64,000 bases of DNA from Blautia pseudococcoides (lineage in GTDB: Bacteria > Bacillota > Clostridia > Lachnospirales > Lachnospiraceae): the NCBI RefSeq assembly GCF_001689125.2, contig NZ_CP015405.2, positions 2,583,001-2,647,000 on the forward strand, given 5' to 3'. Each line of letters begins with the position of its first letter. Position 1 is the first letter of the stretch. Position numbers and translations under genes: made by a program. The notes below the pieces were generated by a model that was given only the letters and a program-made list of their open reading frames with translations, did not search any database and was not told the origin of the DNA. Of the stretch, positions 54,640-62,827 are shown one piece after another.

Positions 54640-54972
54640 ATGACTAAAGTTAAAATCGAACCGGGAATCTGTAAATTTTCTACTCTTGTCACTGCCACTG
54701 CAACGGAAGATGAGGAAACCGAAGTCACCGTAAAAGTGGCAAGCGGCTGCCCCAGTGTAAAAAAGATGATGGAGGAACTGGGCAGCACCTTTGATGCTTA
54801 TGAAGTCTGTCTTGTCAAACCAGGTGCCGGCCCATTCTTTACATATGCCCTCAAGAATTTTCCCGTACACGCAGGATGTCCTGTTATTGCGGGAATCACC
54901 AAATGTATTGAAGCCGAAGCCAATCTTGCACTGAAGGCAGATGCCTCCATAACATTCCTGGATGTTGAATAA
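54640..54972 (+). CDS. small DUF6951-like Cys-containing protein
   Basis: The 110-residue cytoplasmic protein has a strong GGGAGG site. It contains five cysteines (residues 11, 37, 57, 79, 88), with spaced motifs GICKFSTLV, ASGCPSVKKMMEEL, YEVCLVKPGAGPFF, AGCPVIAGITKCIEAEA. The pattern is conserved in small proteins of anaerobic Firmicutes (the DUF6951 type, as I recall it) with no known function. Metal or cluster binding by the cysteines is possible. It is monocistronic and ends at a hairpin shared with the convergent gene. Confidence 0.75.
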   Translation: MTKVKIEPGICKFSTLVTATATEDEETEVTVKVASGCPSVKKMMEELGSTFDAYEVCLVKPGAGPFFTYALKNFPVHAGCPVIAGITKCIEAEANLALKADASITFLDVE

Positions 54973-55007
54973 ACCACCATTCCCTGCGCCGGATATAGAC
55001 GCACAAA

Positions 55008-55036
55008 AGCCGGGTGGAACTATACTTCCACCCGGC
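55008..55036. terminator. bidirectional hairpin terminator
   Basis: AGCCGGGTGGAA (55008-55019) is exactly complementary to 55025-55036. The minus strand continues TTTTG after the stem. It lies between convergent genes. Confidence 0.75.
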
Positions 55037-55070
55037 TCTCACAGTCACAGGACTGGTTAAATCCTGACCT

Positions 55071-55565
55071 TTACAGCATTCTGATCCTGGGCACTTCATC
55101 AATATGGAGGTATCTTCCCAGTGTCTTCACAATAATATCATGGTTGATATAATGATTCTGGTTCGTCACCATAATGGCCCCCACCACGCCCACTTCCTCC
55201 ACACGCACAGGGAAACCGCCTCCCATGCAGGAAAACTCTTTCGGGTCCAGGGCAATATCCACCATGGTCTCCTCATTCTTCTGCAGCTCACTGTACACCA
55301 AGAGGCTGCTCTTCTCCAGTGTACGGACCGTATTAAATGTCCTGTCCATCCATCTGTCATTGTTCAGATTGGTTGTATTCCCCGCATATTTGAATACTGT
55401 ATAGCCATTATTCCTTCGGATGGATACAGCACAGTCCAGACCTCTGCGTCTGCTCTCCGCCACAAGCATCATTCCCAATTCCCATGCATCCTCGTTTGTA
55501 AAATGTGAAAACTGGAGTATTTCCTCCTGCATACTGAGTACGGTGATCACTTCATCCATTGTCAT
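55071..55565 (-). CDS. UPF0303/HbpS-like (GlcG fold) protein
   Basis: The 164-residue protein has the layout of the UPF0303 (YBR137W-like, sometimes named heme-degrading domain) family: NEDAWELGMMLVAESRRRGLDCAVSIRRNNGYTVFKYA, then WMDRTFNTVRTLEKSSL and SCMGGGFPVRVEEVGVVGAIMVT. AGGAGGGA fits the ATG at 55565 better than one two codons upstream. The biochemical role is uncertain. It lies upstream of, and on the opposite side from, trpS by 92 bases and may have its own transcript. Confidence 0.82.
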   Translation of the reverse strand: MTMDEVITVLSMQEEILQFSHFTNEDAWELGMMLVAESRRRGLDCAVSIRRNNGYTVFKYAGNTTNLNNDRWMDRTFNTVRTLEKSSLLVYSELQKNEETMVDIALDPKEFSCMGGGFPVRVEEVGVVGAIMVTNQNHYINHDIIVKTLGRYLHIDEVPRIRML

Positions 55566-55657
55566 ATACATTCCCTCCTGTACAAAATTTGTAACTGTTC
55601 CGTATCTTCCCAGTTACGAAACCTCAAATATATGCCGCAGTCCGCCTGCGGCGCGGC

Positions 55658-56662
55658 CTAACGGATCCTGTCCGGAAATCCCACTTTCCGCTGTACCTTG
55701 CGCAGCGTTTTGTTGGCAAAATAGCTGGCTTTCTCTGCATTTTCTTTGATGATGGAATCAATATATGCCTTGTCCTTCTCCAGCCTGGCAACCTCGTCCT
55801 GCAGCGGTTTCAGAACGCTGACTACAGCCTCCCCCACAGCCATCTTCAAGTCTCCGTAGCCTTTGCCCTCAAATTCGCGCAGAGCTTCCTCTGTGGTCCT
55901 GCCGGTACATGCACAGTAAATATCCAGCAGGTTTTTAAGTCCCGGCTGTTCCTCTCTGTAAGCGATACAAGCTTCCGAGTCAGTCACTGCACGTTTGCAT
56001 TTGCGCATGATAGTATCCGGATCATCCATGAGATAGATACTGCCGTTGGGATTTTCATCTGACTTGGACATTTTTTTGGAAGGCTCCTGCAGACTCATGA
56101 TCTTTGCACCCACTTTGCCGATATAAGCTTCTGGGATCGTGAACACATCTCCGTAAATATTGTTAAAACGTGTGGCAATGTCACGTGTCAGCTCCAAGTG
56201 CTGCATCTGGTCAATCCCCACCGGGACCACATCTGCCTGGTAGAGCAGAATGTCAGCCGCCATCAAAACCGGGTAAGTGAAAAGGCCTGCGTTGATATTA
56301 TCCGCATGTTTTGCAGATTTGTCTTTAAACTGTGTCATGCGGCTCAGCTCACCCATATAAGTAAAGCAGTTTAAGATCCATGCCAGCTCCGCATGTCCTG
56401 ATACATGGGACTGGTAGTAAATGCAGTTTTTCTTCGGATCCAGTCCTGCCGCAATATATAATGTCAGAAGTGCGCGGGCTCGTTTGCGCAGTGTTGCCGG
56501 GTCCTGGCGCACAGTTATGGAATGCATGTCCACAACGCTGTAAAAACATTCATATTCATCACTCAATGTCACCCAGTTTTTCAGCGCTCCCAGGTAGTTT
56601 CCAAGTGTCAGGTTTCCGGTTGCCTGCATTCCGCTGAATAATACTTTTTTATCGTTAATCAT
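55658..56662 (-). CDS. trpS: tryptophanyl-tRNA synthetase (EC 6.1.1.2)
   Basis: The 334-residue class I synthetase charges tRNA-Trp. It has FSGMQATGNLTLGNYLGALKNW (HIGH-equivalent, here TLGN) and the KMSKSDEN loop, with IDQMQHLELTRDIA between. GGAGG before the ATG at 56662 decides the start; a 20-codon longer frame runs into the intergenic sequence. No T-box leader is present. Only 70 bases separate it from the PII-like gene upstream on the same strand, so it may be part of that transcript. Confidence 0.95.
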   Translation of the reverse strand: MINDKKVLFSGMQATGNLTLGNYLGALKNWVTLSDEYECFYSVVDMHSITVRQDPATLRKRARALLTLYIAAGLDPKKNCIYYQSHVSGHAELAWILNCFTYMGELSRMTQFKDKSAKHADNINAGLFTYPVLMAADILLYQADVVPVGIDQMQHLELTRDIATRFNNIYGDVFTIPEAYIGKVGAKIMSLQEPSKKMSKSDENPNGSIYLMDDPDTIMRKCKRAVTDSEACIAYREEQPGLKNLLDIYCACTGRTTEEALREFEGKGYGDLKMAVGEAVVSVLKPLQDEVARLEKDKAYIDSIIKENAEKASYFANKTLRKVQRKVGFPDRIR

Positions 56663-56732
56663 CTTAATGTCCTCCAGAAATTTACTACGATAAATTGTAT
56701 CATTCTGCCCGTACAAAGTCAAATCTTTATAG

Positions 56733-57395
56733 TCAAATCCCTATAAAATGGTCCACCGGCAGAGAAAATATCAGTCCTTTTGCCTCTGTCTTCAGACCGC
56801 AGGCTGCATTGACAGCCTGCATGATCCTGGTATAGGTCCCTGTCTCTGATAAGATCATCACCACGTCCTTCTCCCCCTGCAGCCGGATTCCCAGAAAAGA
56901 GGAAGCATCCTCATCGTGCAGGGAACGGGCATGAAATACCGTCCCACCTGTGGCATCCGCCGCTCTTGCGGCATCCATGACCTGATCCTGGAAACCATGA
57001 TCCACCACTGCAACCACCAGTTCATATTTTCTTTCTGCCTGCTCCATATACGCCTCCTTATCTGCGCTTTCGCACATAACCTTTTGCTGGAATAGTGTAC
57101 TGATGCCGCTCAACGGAACTGTAAACATGATACCGTGCCCCGGCTTCCTAATATTGATCCTGCCTGCTATCTCATTCATAACATCACGTTCCAGACAGGC
57201 AGGCAGAAAGCTGAACAGCATTTCCTTGTCTGTCTCTCCGATCCCAAGATAATAAAGAAGTTCACTTCCCGCAGTGCCAAGGGCCAGTGTCCCGCAGGTA
57301 AAATAGATCTGATAGCTCCTGCAGATATCAGCAACCAGACTGCCTTTTCCCCTGTTTACAATGGCGACCAAACATTTTACTTTCTGTCTACTCAT
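56733..57395 (-). CDS. tandem PII-like signalling protein
   Basis: The 220-residue protein holds two PII-like (GlnB-fold) units: about 5-100 (KCLVAIVNRGKGSLVADICR and so on) and about 115-220 (YELVVAVVDHGFQDQVMDAARAADATGGTVFHAR). Each resembles a ferredoxin-like PII protomer; the second keeps a GATGGTVFHAR-type T-loop base. GGAGG selects the ATG ten codons inside the longer frame. It overlaps the DUF1538 gene by 8 bases, as PII proteins overlap amtB. That pairing suggests it gates or senses the DUF1538 membrane protein. Its ligand (nucleotide, bicarbonate or other) is unknown. Confidence 0.8.
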   Translation of the reverse strand: MSRQKVKCLVAIVNRGKGSLVADICRSYQIYFTCGTLALGTAGSELLYYLGIGETDKEMLFSFLPACLERDVMNEIAGRINIRKPGHGIMFTVPLSGISTLFQQKVMCESADKEAYMEQAERKYELVVAVVDHGFQDQVMDAARAADATGGTVFHARSLHDEDASSFLGIRLQGEKDVVMILSETGTYTRIMQAVNAACGLKTEAKGLIFSLPVDHFIGI

Positions 57396-58893
57396 CCAAA
57401 ACCTCCTCAAAAGCAAGAATCTCATCCTCCTCCTGGGTTAAGGATACTGCTTTCCTCTTTCTCCTCATCATCAAACCCAGAACCTGAATGGTTATAAGCG
57501 GCGTCATGGCCACCATTGCCACAATACCAAAAGCATCCATCATCACATCCCCTCCCAGGCTTTCACAGGCCCCCATTGCCAGAGGAAGCAGGAAGGTTGC
57601 AGTCATTGGACCGCTGGCAACCCCGCCGGAATCAAAGGCGATCCCTGTAAATACTTTTGGCACAAAAAAGCTCAACAGCAGCGCGATAAGGTAACCCGGA
57701 ATAAGAAAATACATGATACTGATCCCGGTCAGCACACGGAGCATGGCAATACCGAGAGAGATTCCCACCCCCACAGAAAGTGAGTAAAGCATTCCCCTGG
57801 AAGAAATAGCTCCGGAGGACACTTCCTCCACCTGGCGGTTCAGCACATGCACCGCAGGCTCTGCCTTTACAATATAAAATCCGATCACCATGCCAATAGG
57901 CACAAGGACCCAGTTATAGGACAAGGCTGCTATCTCAGAACCGATAAAATATCCCGCCGGCATAAACCCCACATTGACGCCGCATAAAAACAATATAAGC
58001 CCCACATAAGTATACAGCGTTCCCACCAATATTTTAATGACAGACTTTTTTTTGAAATACCTGGTTATAGCCTGAAACAGAATAAAGAAGCCAAGAATGG
58101 GGAGCAGTGCCTTGCTCACTTCCCAGACATACCAGGGCATCTCGGCCAGGAATGTCTTTACCACATCTTTTGTAGTCTCCACATGTACCATCTCAAAAGG
58201 TGTATAAGCAGCTCCCTTGGGATGATAGACGATTCCCAGGATCAGGACTGCCAGAATTGGCCCGATACTGCCAAGGGCAACAAGCCCAAAGCTATCCTCC
58301 TCCGCATGATCATGCCTCACATTGGCCATACCCACTCCCAGGGCCATAATGAACGGAACGGTAATTGGCCCGGTAGTAACGCCGCCGCTGTCAAAAGCCA
58401 CCGCCATAAAGCTGTCCATAGAAAAAAACGCAAGGACAAATACCACAATATAAAAGAAAATCAGCAGATATTTCAAATCCACCCGAAAGACAATGCGAAC
58501 CCAGGAGAGCATCAAAAATAGTCCCACACCGCAGGCTACTGTCCATATAAGCACCCTGTCCGGAATACCGGGCACTTGGTGCGCCAGAACCGTCAGGTCA
58601 GGCTCCGCAATGGTGACGATAAATCCAATGGCAAAGGTAATCATAAACATGATGACCTTTTTCCCGGAGGAGACAAGAGCATTTCCAATGCCGTCTCCCA
58701 TGGGCATCATGGACATATCTGCACCCAATGAAAAAAATCCCATCCCCACCACCAGCAGAACAGCTCCCAGCACAAACAACAGAACCGTCCCAATGGGCAT
58801 GGGCGTAATCGTAATGCTCAGCAAAAACACAATGCAGGTGATCGGTAATACGGAAGATAATGCCTCACTGATCTTTTCCTTTAATTTTGTCAT
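57388..58893 (-). CDS. DUF1538-family membrane transporter-like protein
   Basis: The 501-residue polytopic protein has about 12 membrane segments and a clear internal duplication. The stretch AFDSGGVTTGPITVPFIMAL followed by FGLVALGSIGPILAVLILG in the first half returns as AFDSGGVASGPMTATFLLPL followed by FGIVAMVAMTPLITIQVLG in the second. Inverted- or tandem-repeat architecture of this sort is typical of transporters and channels, but the substrate is unknown. GAGGTG precedes the ATG. The downstream overlapping gene encodes a tandem PII-like protein, pointing to allosteric control by a PII-type ligand. Confidence 0.88.
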   Translation of the reverse strand: MTKLKEKISEALSSVLPITCIVFLLSITITPMPIGTVLLFVLGAVLLVVGMGFFSLGADMSMMPMGDGIGNALVSSGKKVIMFMITFAIGFIVTIAEPDLTVLAHQVPGIPDRVLIWTVACGVGLFLMLSWVRIVFRVDLKYLLIFFYIVVFVLAFFSMDSFMAVAFDSGGVTTGPITVPFIMALGVGMANVRHDHAEEDSFGLVALGSIGPILAVLILGIVYHPKGAAYTPFEMVHVETTKDVVKTFLAEMPWYVWEVSKALLPILGFFILFQAITRYFKKKSVIKILVGTLYTYVGLILFLCGVNVGFMPAGYFIGSEIAALSYNWVLVPIGMVIGFYIVKAEPAVHVLNRQVEEVSSGAISSRGMLYSLSVGVGISLGIAMLRVLTGISIMYFLIPGYLIALLLSFFVPKVFTGIAFDSGGVASGPMTATFLLPLAMGACESLGGDVMMDAFGIVAMVAMTPLITIQVLGLMMRRKRKAVSLTQEEDEILAFEEVLDE

Positions 58894-59115
58894 CCATTCA
58901 CCTCTTTTCTACTAATACTATGCGTGTGTATCTGTGTGTGACTGTTCCGTGACTGCATTCATTTCGTATTGATTTCAGGGTTTCCATGATCGAGAAAGGA
59001 AGAACATCTCTTGGGATGTTAAGAATGTAAGAAGAACAGAATTTATATGTAAAGTTTAACACAGATGTTTTTTCATTTCAACAGTTTATTTCAATGCAGT
59101 GATATATCAAATATG

Positions 59116-59592
59116 TTAGCATGAAATTCTTTCCGCTGCGTATTCTCCAATCAGCCAAAAGCAGGCTCCAAACCACACACTCTTCTGTCCCGCAAGCCAA
59201 ACCGCACTGTCCCCTGAGAAACGGATGGCCGCCAGCAGCAAGATCCAGGAGAAAAGTATCCCCGCCGCCGTTTCCCACGCCCCTGCCTTTTTCTGTATTC
59301 TGCACCTGACAGCATATGCTCCCCAGGTCATAACACAGTATTTCAGACAAGAAAAGAAGGGGGATAACACAAGAAAGTCCAGGCTCGTCTTTTGGGTTTG
59401 AAGCAGCAGCTCCAAGTTTTCCCGAATTTGTTGTGTCATCTGTTTCCAAAACAAAAAGTCAGACCATTTTGTAGGCACCACATCCCTGGTCAAGCCAAGC
59501 GGCTTCCAAAAAAGTATGAAAAATATGACTGTCATCAGTATCATCCCTGCACATAAAACTGCTGTCCTTATCCGGCAGACCTTCTGCGTTCT
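59116..59592 (-). CDS. uncharacterised membrane protein (about 158 residues)
   Basis: Four hydrophobic segments are visible (TAVLCAGMILMTVIFFILFW; SLDFLVLSPFFSCLKYCVMTWGAYA; ETAAGILFSWILLLAAIRF; KSVWFGACFWLIGEYAAERI). The ATG at 59592 has an AGGA site; an upstream alternative runs towards the broken kinase at 59640. No family is recognised with confidence; the LVLSPFF/WGAYA part vaguely recalls SpoIIM-like proteins. It is divergent from, and abuts, a kinase fragment lacking its N-terminus, so it may border an old rearrangement. It could itself be truncated. Confidence 0.5.
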   Translation of the reverse strand, partial: RTQKVCRIRTAVLCAGMILMTVIFFILFWKPLGLTRDVVPTKWSDFLFWKQMTQQIRENLELLLQTQKTSLDFLVLSPFFSCLKYCVMTWGAYAVRCRIQKKAGAWETAAGILFSWILLLAAIRFSGDSAVWLAGQKSVWFGACFWLIGEYAAERISC

Positions 59593-59639
59593 CATATTTC
59601 CTGCCATCCGCCCTGCTATTCTGACAAAGATCACCAGCG

Positions 59640-60598
59640 GAAGAAAAAATACCTGGACGCGGCAGACGCCTACTCCCTTCTGTCAAAACATGTGGAATTC
59701 CGGTTCAAAACCGGCAAAAAGGAAGAATACTATGCCTCTGTTGTACTGCTGCCCAAGGCCAACGGTCATTTAAGCGCTGTTATCCTTCAGTCTCTGGATG
59801 CGCAGAAATATCAGATTTACGGTCAGCGCCTTGTCTTTCTAGGGGCAGATACCGCGGCACTGCTCCTTCTAGTCGTCTTTTTCTGGATCTTTACAGGAAA
59901 GACACTGGCACCGCTGGAAGAAAACCGCAGACAACAGGCCCAGTTTATAGCCTCTGCCTCCCATGAACTCCGCTCCCCTTTATCCGTCATGCTCTCCTGT
60001 CTGACTGCCTCCCAGAAAGCCGCCCCTGAGGAGGCCGCACGCTTTACCGATACGATCCAGCTTGAAGGGAAACGCATGTCACGCCTGATTGACGATATGC
60101 TGCAGCTTGCCGGCGCGGATGCCTGTTCCTGGACTTTCATGGCCGCCCTGGTCTCCCCTGATACCCTGCTTTTACGAAAAATACGAATATCTGGCCAGGG
60201 AAAAAGGGCTGGCGCTCCGTATCCGGCTGCCCGACGAGGAATGCCCCTTTATCCTCTGCGATGAGGAGCGGATTGCGCAGGTGCTCTCCATCCTTATGGA
60301 CAACGCCCTGAGCTACACGCCCTCCACCGGACATATTACGCTTTCACTGTCCTTTACCGCCAATCATGCCTCCCTCTCCGTTTCCGATGACGGACCCGGC
60401 ATTCCCGACTCTGCGAAAAAACAGGTGTTCCAGCGCTTTTTCCGGCAGGATAAAGCCCATACCAGTAAGGAACATTTTGGCCTGGGACTCAGTATTGCCA
60501 AAGAGATCGTGAAGATGCACAAAGGACGTCTGGTTCTGTCCGACACGCCGGGCGGAGGGGCAACCTTTACTATCATTTTAAAGACTTCACCTGCCTGA
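59640..60598 (+). pseudogene. sensor histidine kinase, N-terminally truncated and frameshifted
   Basis: The frame from about 59640 reads as the later part of a kinase: an extracytoplasmic piece, a membrane segment (GADTAALLLLVVFFWIF) and the phosphoacceptor box FIASASHELRSPLSVML. It runs on into DDMLQLAGAD. The HATPase part (LSILMDNALSYT; DDGPGIPDSAKKQVFQRFFR; FGLGLSIAKEIV) is in another frame. Removing one T from the run at 60170-60173 restores a perfect join (DTLL-Y-EKYEYLAREKG). The first membrane segment and a start codon are also missing. No partner response regulator is nearby. The single-T shift could be a sequencing error, but the missing N-terminus argues for true decay. Confidence 0.85.
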
Positions 60599-60604
60599 TT
60601 CTGC

Positions 60605-60633
60605 TTGCATCCTGTTCGCATACGGATTATAAT
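60605..60633 (+). promoter_or_regulatory. promoter of luxS
   Basis: TTGCAT (60605-60610), 17 bases, TATAAT (60628-60633), 59 bases before the luxS ATG. Confidence 0.65.
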
Positions 60634-60692
60634 TGTTTTACCGGCGGACAAGCCGCAGCGGGAACTAAAAAACAGGAAAAAGGAGAAACAGA

Positions 60693-61175
60693 ATGGAAAA
60701 AATCGCAAGCTTTACCATTGACCATATAAAACTGCAGCCGGGTATCTATGTATCCCGAAAAGACCATGTGGGGCAGGAAGTGATCACCACATTTGACATC
60801 CGTATGACTTCCCCCAATGAGGAACCGGTCATGAACACAGCGGAGGTTCACACGATTGAACATCTGGCAGCCACTTTTCTGAGAAATCACAGTGAATTTG
60901 GCGGCAAGATCATCTACTTTGGCCCCATGGGCTGCCGCACAGGTTTTTATCTTCTGCTTTCCGGGGATTATGAATCCTCTGATATTGTAGAACTATTAAA
61001 AGAAATGTTTGTGTTTATCCGCGATTTCAAAGATGAGGTTCCGGGCGCTTCCCCAAAAGACTGCGGCAATTACCTGGATATGAATCTGGGCATGGCAAAC
61101 TATCTGGCGAAAAATTATCTGGACCGGGTATTGAACCATATAGGCCCGGACCGTCTTGTATATCCAGGATCATGA
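60693..61175 (+). CDS. luxS: S-ribosylhomocysteine lyase (EC 4.4.1.21)
   Basis: The 160-residue metalloenzyme splits S-ribosylhomocysteine into homocysteine and DPD, the precursor of autoinducer-2. Metal ligands are His53 and His57 in HTIEHLAAT and Cys124 in KDCGNYLDM; Glu56 and Cys81 (GPMGCRTGFY) are the catalytic acid/base residues. AAAGGAG precedes the ATG. It has its own promoter and terminator. No pfs gene lies beside it. Confidence 0.97.
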   Translation: MEKIASFTIDHIKLQPGIYVSRKDHVGQEVITTFDIRMTSPNEEPVMNTAEVHTIEHLAATFLRNHSEFGGKIIYFGPMGCRTGFYLLLSGDYESSDIVELLKEMFVFIRDFKDEVPGASPKDCGNYLDMNLGMANYLAKNYLDRVLNHIGPDRLVYPGS

Positions 61176-61249
61176 TCATGAGATCCTGCATTTAAAAAGA
61201 GCCCGGTCTACACCGGACTCCCGCGCAGGAACCCACTCCCTGCAGCTAT

Positions 61250-61295
61250 AAGCCCTTTCGGAGCAGCAGCACTGCCTGGAAGGGCTTTCTTTTTT
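61250..61295 (+). terminator. intrinsic terminator after luxS
   Basis: AAGCCCTT (61250-61257) pairs with AAGGGCTT (61280-61287), with a smaller inner stem in the loop, followed by TCTTTTTTC. It touches the end of the convergent diguanylate cyclase gene. Confidence 0.75.
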
Positions 61296-62179
61296 CAAAA
61301 TTCTCCCATCTCTTCGCGGTAAAAACAATAGCTGTCCTTTCCTGACTCTTTTGCTTTATAAAGGGCCACATCCGCATATTTCCCTATAGAATTCTTTTCT
61401 TCTGTATAGTGCCTTGGATAAAAAGCCACCCCAACAGACACGGAAAGCTGCATTCCGTCAAACTCCGCTCTCCTGACCTTTTCCAGAATTTTTTTCAGGA
61501 CAGGCTCCAATTGTTCTTCCCTGTCAACCCCCGGAAAAAACATACAGAATTCATCTCCCCCATACCTTGCGGTAACGGTTCTTTTTGGAGTATATTCCGT
61601 GAGAATCTTTGCTATCTTCATCAGCACCATATCTCCGTAGGCGTGCCCTCTTGTATCATTGACAAGCTTGAAATTATCCACATCCATCAGGCAGTACGCG
61701 CCGGTTTTCTCCCCCTGCATGAAATAGGAAAACACTGTCCTTTCAAATGCCTGACGGTTCAGCAGGTTTGTCATGGCATCATGGGATGCCTGATGCTGCA
61801 TCTCCATCTCATGGATTTTCTTTTCGTGGATGTCCAGAATAGCACCCACAGCTTCGCCTGCTCCGTGGGGAAGCATCAAACTCATGGTAAACCAGCGGTA
61901 TTCCTGGTTTCCCTCCGGCCGAAGCCGGAAATCACAGGTAATGTTCTCTCTCTTATTTATGGATGCACTTCTAAGCACCTCTATATTAAAATTTTGATAG
62001 ATGTATATTTTTTCTTCCTCATAAACGTTGTCTATAATAAACTGTTCCAGGAAATCCTCATAATCGTACAGGACCCCGGCTTTCAGCTTTACCGACAGGG
62101 AACCTGTATGAAAAAATAATATCTGGTTATTTTTAATGTCCACCTCAAAAATCACAGTGTAGACCAAACCTGCCACCAC
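61295..62179 (-). CDS. PAS-GGDEF diguanylate cyclase (cytosolic)
   Basis: About 290 residues: a PAS-like sensor domain (about 1-125), a short coiled helix (EKKIHEMEMQHQASHDAMTNL), then a GGDEF domain with RYGGDEF, LMDVDNFKLVNDTRGHAYGD and SVSVGVAFYPRHYTEE. It should make cyclic di-GMP. No transmembrane segment is present. The start is odd: an in-frame TGA lies just before the first GTG (62179), and candidates are GTG, GTG and TTG, the TTG at 62167 having the best spacing to GGTGG. The gene may be truncated at its 5' end. It is divergent from an XRE regulator. Confidence 0.85.
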   Translation of the reverse strand: MVAGLVYTVIFEVDIKNNQILFFHTGSLSVKLKAGVLYDYEDFLEQFIIDNVYEEEKIYIYQNFNIEVLRSASINKRENITCDFRLRPEGNQEYRWFTMSLMLPHGAGEAVGAILDIHEKKIHEMEMQHQASHDAMTNLLNRQAFERTVFSYFMQGEKTGAYCLMDVDNFKLVNDTRGHAYGDMVLMKIAKILTEYTPKRTVTARYGGDEFCMFFPGVDREEQLEPVLKKILEKVRRAEFDGMQLSVSVGVAFYPRHYTEEKNSIGKYADVALYKAKESGKDSYCFYREEMGEF

Positions 62180-62191
62180 CTTTCATCATCA

Positions 62192-62300
62192 ACGAATATC
62201 TTAACGGTTCTATACCCTCACCGTAACGCTGGAAAATCCATGCCGAACCGCCTCCGGCTATGGGATTTTTGCCTGGCTGCTGAAGTGTTACCGAATATCT
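62192..62300 (-). other. structured leader candidate upstream of the diguanylate cyclase
   Basis: Read on the minus strand, AAAATCC...GGATTTT with inner GCCG/CGGC forms a hairpin of about 37 bases. It is enclosed by GTAAC/GTTAC. The segment lies between the predicted promoter side and the cyclase start. It does not match the c-di-GMP-I riboswitch core. It may be an uncharacterised regulatory RNA or a chance fold. Confidence 0.25.
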
Positions 62301-62311
62301 ATTATATTACA

Positions 62312-62343
62312 ACAATATAACACTATTGTAAACAATAATTGTT
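62312..62343. promoter_or_regulatory. tandem AT-rich dyads, candidate XRE operator
   Basis: ACAATA-TAACAC-TATTGT (62312-62329) and AACAAT-A-ATTGTT (62331-62343) sit back to back in the divergent region between the diguanylate cyclase and the XRE gene. They share an ACAAT/ATTGT half-site, as expected for a dimeric helix-turn-helix repressor binding near both promoters. Confidence 0.5.
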
Positions 62344-62476
62344 GGCTTATAATTTTATCCCTATTAAGGCATAATATAGTGCATATACTAAATTAGGGTA
62401 AATCTGCACAGTATAGTGAATGGCATATGCCATGCCTTTTATGGTTTGTGCAATGCTGCATATAGGGAGGTTTTTT

Positions 62477-62788
62477 ATGAACATCGGTGAAAATCTTGCA
62501 CAGCTCCGCAAAGATAAACAGATAAGTGTCTATAAACTCTCTCAATTAAGTGACGTTTCAATCAACTATATCAGAAGGGTAGAAAAGGGTGAGAGCATTC
62601 CCAGCATAGAAATCCTGACCGCTCTGCTGTCTCCTCTTGGAATACGTCTCTCAGAGTTTTTTAAGGAGGGGGCTGATATTCTGTACCCATCACCTTATGA
62701 AGCCGAACTGGTCCGCCTCTCCCGCCGGCTAAACAAGGAGCAGGCAGCGGCCCTTCTTAATCTGGCAAAGCTTTTGGCACAAAAATGA
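62477..62788 (+). CDS. XRE-family helix-turn-helix regulator
   Basis: The 103-residue protein has an N-terminal Cro/CI-type domain: IGENLAQLRKDKQISVYKLSQLSDVSINYIRRVEKGESIPSIEILTALLSPLGIRL. A short C-terminal helical tail (EAELVRLSRRLNKEQAAALLNLAKLL) probably serves in dimerisation. AGGGAGG picks this ATG over a longer frame. Tandem dyads 134-165 bases upstream are plausible operators, suggesting control of itself and the divergent diguanylate cyclase. Confidence 0.9.
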   Translation: MNIGENLAQLRKDKQISVYKLSQLSDVSINYIRRVEKGESIPSIEILTALLSPLGIRLSEFFKEGADILYPSPYEAELVRLSRRLNKEQAAALLNLAKLLAQK

Positions 62789-62827
62789 GCAGTAAGTATG
62801 CTCCTGCACACTTACTGCTCATTTTTT
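62786..62827 (+). terminator. intrinsic terminator overlapping the XRE stop codon
   Basis: TGAGCAGTAAGT (62786-62797) is complementary to 62810-62821, followed by TTTTTT. The left arm contains the TGA stop of the XRE gene. The right end meets the convergent YqeC-MocA gene. Confidence 0.85.

Noticed and set aside
56663..56732. T-box leader for trpS
   Set aside because: Only 70 bases separate trpS from the upstream gene and no T-box (TGGNACCGCG-type) sequence or terminator is present.
62192..62300. c-di-GMP-I (GEMM) riboswitch upstream of the diguanylate cyclase
   Set aside because: The required CGCAAAGC and GGTAGC/GGGTTACC blocks are absent.
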